Shown piece by piece: positions 62,275 to 64,000 of a stretch of DNA of 64,000 bases (its first letter is position 1; every line of letters starts with the position of its first letter). The DNA is from CAYYIS01 sp964470965 (GTDB taxonomy: Bacteria > JAAXHH01 > JABIQT01). The translations under genes were made by a program, and so were the position numbers. Below the pieces are notes generated by a model that saw nothing but the letters and a program-made list of their open reading frames with translations, did no database searches and was not told where the DNA came from. The stretch lies in assembly GCA_964470965.1 (NCBI GenBank), contig CAYYIS010000027.1, positions 1 to 64,000 of the forward strand, written 5' to 3'.

Positions 62275-63279
62275 ATGCTGACAAGCCGTGAAATACATCT
62301 CGCAAAATATCCGGAAGGGATGCCCACGTCTGACGACTTCGACCTGGTGGAAGTGACATTGCCGGACCCCGGTATCGGCGAAGTGCTGGTGAGGAACATC
62401 TGGATGTCCGTCGACCCTTACATGCGCGGGAGATTGCGGGATAGGAAGAGTTACGTTGAACCTTTTAAACCGGGATGCGTGTTGACAGGGAGCGCCATCG
62501 GTCGGGTGGTGGTGTCTCAAAATCCCAGCTTTACCCCTGGCATGTATGTCCAGAGCAGTCTGGGATGGCGTGAGTATTTTCTTTCGGACGGCACGGGGCT
62601 TCAGGCTTTCCAACCCGGAAACATGCCTCCGCAAGCGTTTCTTGGAATTCTTGGCATGCCGGGTATGACAGCTTACATCGGCCTGAAGACCATAGGTGAA
62701 GTGAAAGCGGGAGAAACCGTCTTTGTCTCCGCCGCCTCCGGCGCCGTCGGCGGAGTCGCAAGCCAGATCGCTACAATCATGGGATGCCGGGTCGTCGGGA
62801 GCGCCGGGGCAGATCACAAAACCGCCTGGTTACTTGGCGAGGCCGGTATCGATACAGCCATCAACTACAAAACATGCGGTGATCTGGAATCCGCCCTGAC
62901 GGAGGCCTGTCCGAACGGAATCGACGTCTATTTTGACAATGTAGGCGGTGCCCACCTTGAAGCCGCATTAAACCATATGAACCCCGACGGCCGTGTTGTC
63001 GTCTGTGGCATGATTTCAGTTTACAACGACATCGTCCCGACGGCCGGCCCCGCCAACCTCTTTCGCCTCATCACACAGAGAATCCGAATGGAGGGCTTCC
63101 TCGTCTCCGATCACTACGACCAGTATCCTGAATACCAGGAACAGATGGTTGAGTGGATCGCGGAGGAAAAAATCGTGTGGCACGAATCTGTTCTGGAGGG
63201 TATCGAAAAAGCACCGCGTGCCCTTATCTGCCTGTTCACGGGTGATAATTTCGGTAAGATGCTGGTGAAGCTGGACTGA
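62275..63279 (+). CDS. NADP-dependent oxidoreductase, CurA/leukotriene-B4 reductase-like MDR
   Basis: A 334-residue zinc-independent medium-chain reductase. The N-terminal GroES-like domain shows VDPYMRGR; the Rossmann domain contains VSAASGAVGGVASQIA and an FDNVGG motif, and YPEYQEQM is typical near the end. Such enzymes reduce alpha,beta-unsaturated ketones or aldehydes with NADPH. AAGGAG lies 5 bases before the ATG at 62275; the GTG two codons earlier is less likely. Convergent with the Kelch gene. Confidence 0.92.
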   Translation: MLTSREIHLAKYPEGMPTSDDFDLVEVTLPDPGIGEVLVRNIWMSVDPYMRGRLRDRKSYVEPFKPGCVLTGSAIGRVVVSQNPSFTPGMYVQSSLGWREYFLSDGTGLQAFQPGNMPPQAFLGILGMPGMTAYIGLKTIGEVKAGETVFVSAASGAVGGVASQIATIMGCRVVGSAGADHKTAWLLGEAGIDTAINYKTCGDLESALTEACPNGIDVYFDNVGGAHLEAALNHMNPDGRVVVCGMISVYNDIVPTAGPANLFRLITQRIRMEGFLVSDHYDQYPEYQEQMVEWIAEEKIVWHESVLEGIEKAPRALICLFTGDNFGKMLVKLD

Positions 63280-63324
63280 GATTACCGCCGGTTGCTTCTG
63301 ATCTTGCCGGGAGCCTTTAATGCC

Positions 63325-63348
63325 AGAACCGTAGTCGCCTCCGGTTCT
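63325..63348 (+). terminator. Possible terminator after the CurA-like gene
   Basis: AGAACCG and CGGTTCT form a perfect 7-bp stem around a 10-base loop, followed by TTCTT. It lies 45 bases after the CurA-like stop and just before the convergent Kelch stop. Confidence 0.4.
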
Positions 63349-63364
63349 TTCTTGGGCAAACCGC

Positions 63365-64000
63365 TCACGGTTTGTATTCATGAAGGTCGTTGATCCACGT
63401 GTACCCTCCGCCCGACCTTTTGTAAGCGCCGCCGGCGACGAAGATCCTCTCGCCCGCGGCGCATGCCCCAAGCCAGGCCTTACCCACTGGCATGGGACTA
63501 TCGGCTATCCAGCTGTCGTGGACGCTATCGTATACTTCAGTCGTATCCAGATAGGCGCCGTTACGACCGCCGAAGGTATAAATCCTCTCACTCACCACTG
63601 CGATCCCCATCGATTCCCGGGCGGTAAGCATAGGCGCCAACCTTTGCCACCTGCTGCAATCCGGATCCAAAAGAAGCACCTCATCGCTGAAACCCGAATC
63701 ACACATTCCACCAATCACAAAGATTCTGCCGCCGATGTTTGCAACCCCGGGGCCCTGAAGAGGTCTTGGTAAAGAGGGACCCGGCGCCCACTCCCTGTGG
63801 ACAGGGTCGTAAATCTCTACCCGGTCCAGTAATCGCTGCTGTTCCGGCCCCATCGTGTTGCCGCCGATCACCCAGATTGTCCCGGAGCAGGCAGTGACAC
63901 CGACACCGGCACGAGGACCGCCGGGCATGGGTTCACCCAGGGACCAGGTTGCGAGGTCGGCATCGAAAACCTCTAATGTGTCTCTTGAGAGGAAATGGAA
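63365..64000 (-). CDS. Kelch-repeat beta-propeller protein (5' end beyond window)
   Basis: At least 212 residues of Kelch repeats, open to the window edge. The blades are clear: GGNTMGPEQQ ... VEIYDPVHREWAPGPSLP, NIGGRIFVIGG, TFGGRNGAYLDTTEVYDSVHDSWIADSPMP and IFVAGGAYKRSGGG. The frame continues without stop from 63928 through 64000 with more repeat text (LEVFDADLATWSLGEP), so the ATG at 63928 is internal. Kelch propellers bind proteins or sugars; galactose-oxidase-type relatives exist, but no metal ligands can be assigned from this part. Confidence 0.87.
   Translation of the reverse strand, partial: FHFLSRDTLEVFDADLATWSLGEPMPGGPRAGVGVTACSGTIWVIGGNTMGPEQQRLLDRVEIYDPVHREWAPGPSLPRPLQGPGVANIGGRIFVIGGMCDSGFSDEVLLLDPDCSRWQRLAPMLTARESMGIAVVSERIYTFGGRNGAYLDTTEVYDSVHDSWIADSPMPVGKAWLGACAAGERIFVAGGAYKRSGGGYTWINDLHEYKP

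Noticed and set aside
1..64000. tRNA, rRNA, CRISPR array, prophage or insertion sequence
   Set aside because: Intergenic regions were read for cloverleaf ends, regular repeats, transposase or integrase text and terminal inverted repeats; none was convincing.

Overview
The window is 64 kb of protein-coding DNA with about 56 genes on both strands, no rRNA, no tRNA, no CRISPR array and no recognisable insertion sequence. One run of 100 undetermined bases (62016-62115) marks an assembly gap, as in a metagenome-assembled genome. Five phytanoyl-CoA dioxygenase (PhyH) paralogs, GH172/DUF2961, M81 (MlrC-like) peptidase, ThuA, LarA-like, mandelate racemase-like and Gfo/Idh/MocA proteins, plus two copies of a large membrane protein that I recall as the DUF6785 type, suggest an uncultured heterotroph of the Poribacteria or Latescibacterota kind. 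This assignment rests on gene content alone and is an inference.

Left part (1-14.2 kb): housekeeping and signalling genes. These are rluD, a GAF-GAF-SpoIIE phosphatase, a sugar-type oxidoreductase, a short-form prolyl-tRNA synthetase, gcvT, a secreted lamin-tail/FlgD-Ig protein, a soluble histidine kinase, a cysC-SDR pair, a lipoprotein and a lipid kinase.

14.2-20.5 kb: an epimerase-LarA-ThuA operon on the minus strand, then a DUF6785-type membrane protein and a rhodanese. Facing the rhodanese is an AhpD-like peroxidase-family gene whose second redox cysteine is encoded by TGA. The frame continues without interruption through the whole conserved C-terminal half, and a hairpin at selenocysteine-insertion distance follows, so this is very probably a selenoprotein.

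20.6-28 kb: a compact plus-strand cluster. It encodes a small hydrophobic protein, an ASKHA ATPase of the glutamate mutase MutL family, a barrel-sandwich/KOW-like protein, a DUF6754-type membrane protein and three further membrane proteins, followed by a Crp/Fnr regulator. No mutase subunit is present. The set reads as a membrane complex of unknown function served by a MutL-like ATPase and is the best candidate for an undescribed system here. Glutamine synthetase and a three-gene operon of very small proteins, ending in a 35-residue extremely basic peptide, follow.

30.3-64 kb: mainly catabolic operons. They are DUF6785-sialidase-AlaX, GH172-aldehyde ferredoxin oxidoreductase-sugar isomerase, acs, YtoQ-PhyH-SDR, an unknown TIM-barrel-like protein, an NHL-repeat protein, a CBM9-like protein with PhyH, an M81 peptidase, a hydroxyacid dehydrogenase-amidohydrolase-oxidoreductase-aminotransferase operon, an enolase-superfamily enzyme, PhyH with a trans-sulfuration-type PLP enzyme, a CurA-like oxidoreductase and a Kelch protein cut by the window end. 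Together they suggest oxidation and hydrolysis of varied host- or plankton-derived sugars, sugar acids and amines. Consensus-like -35/-10 promoters with TTGACA precede several of these units.
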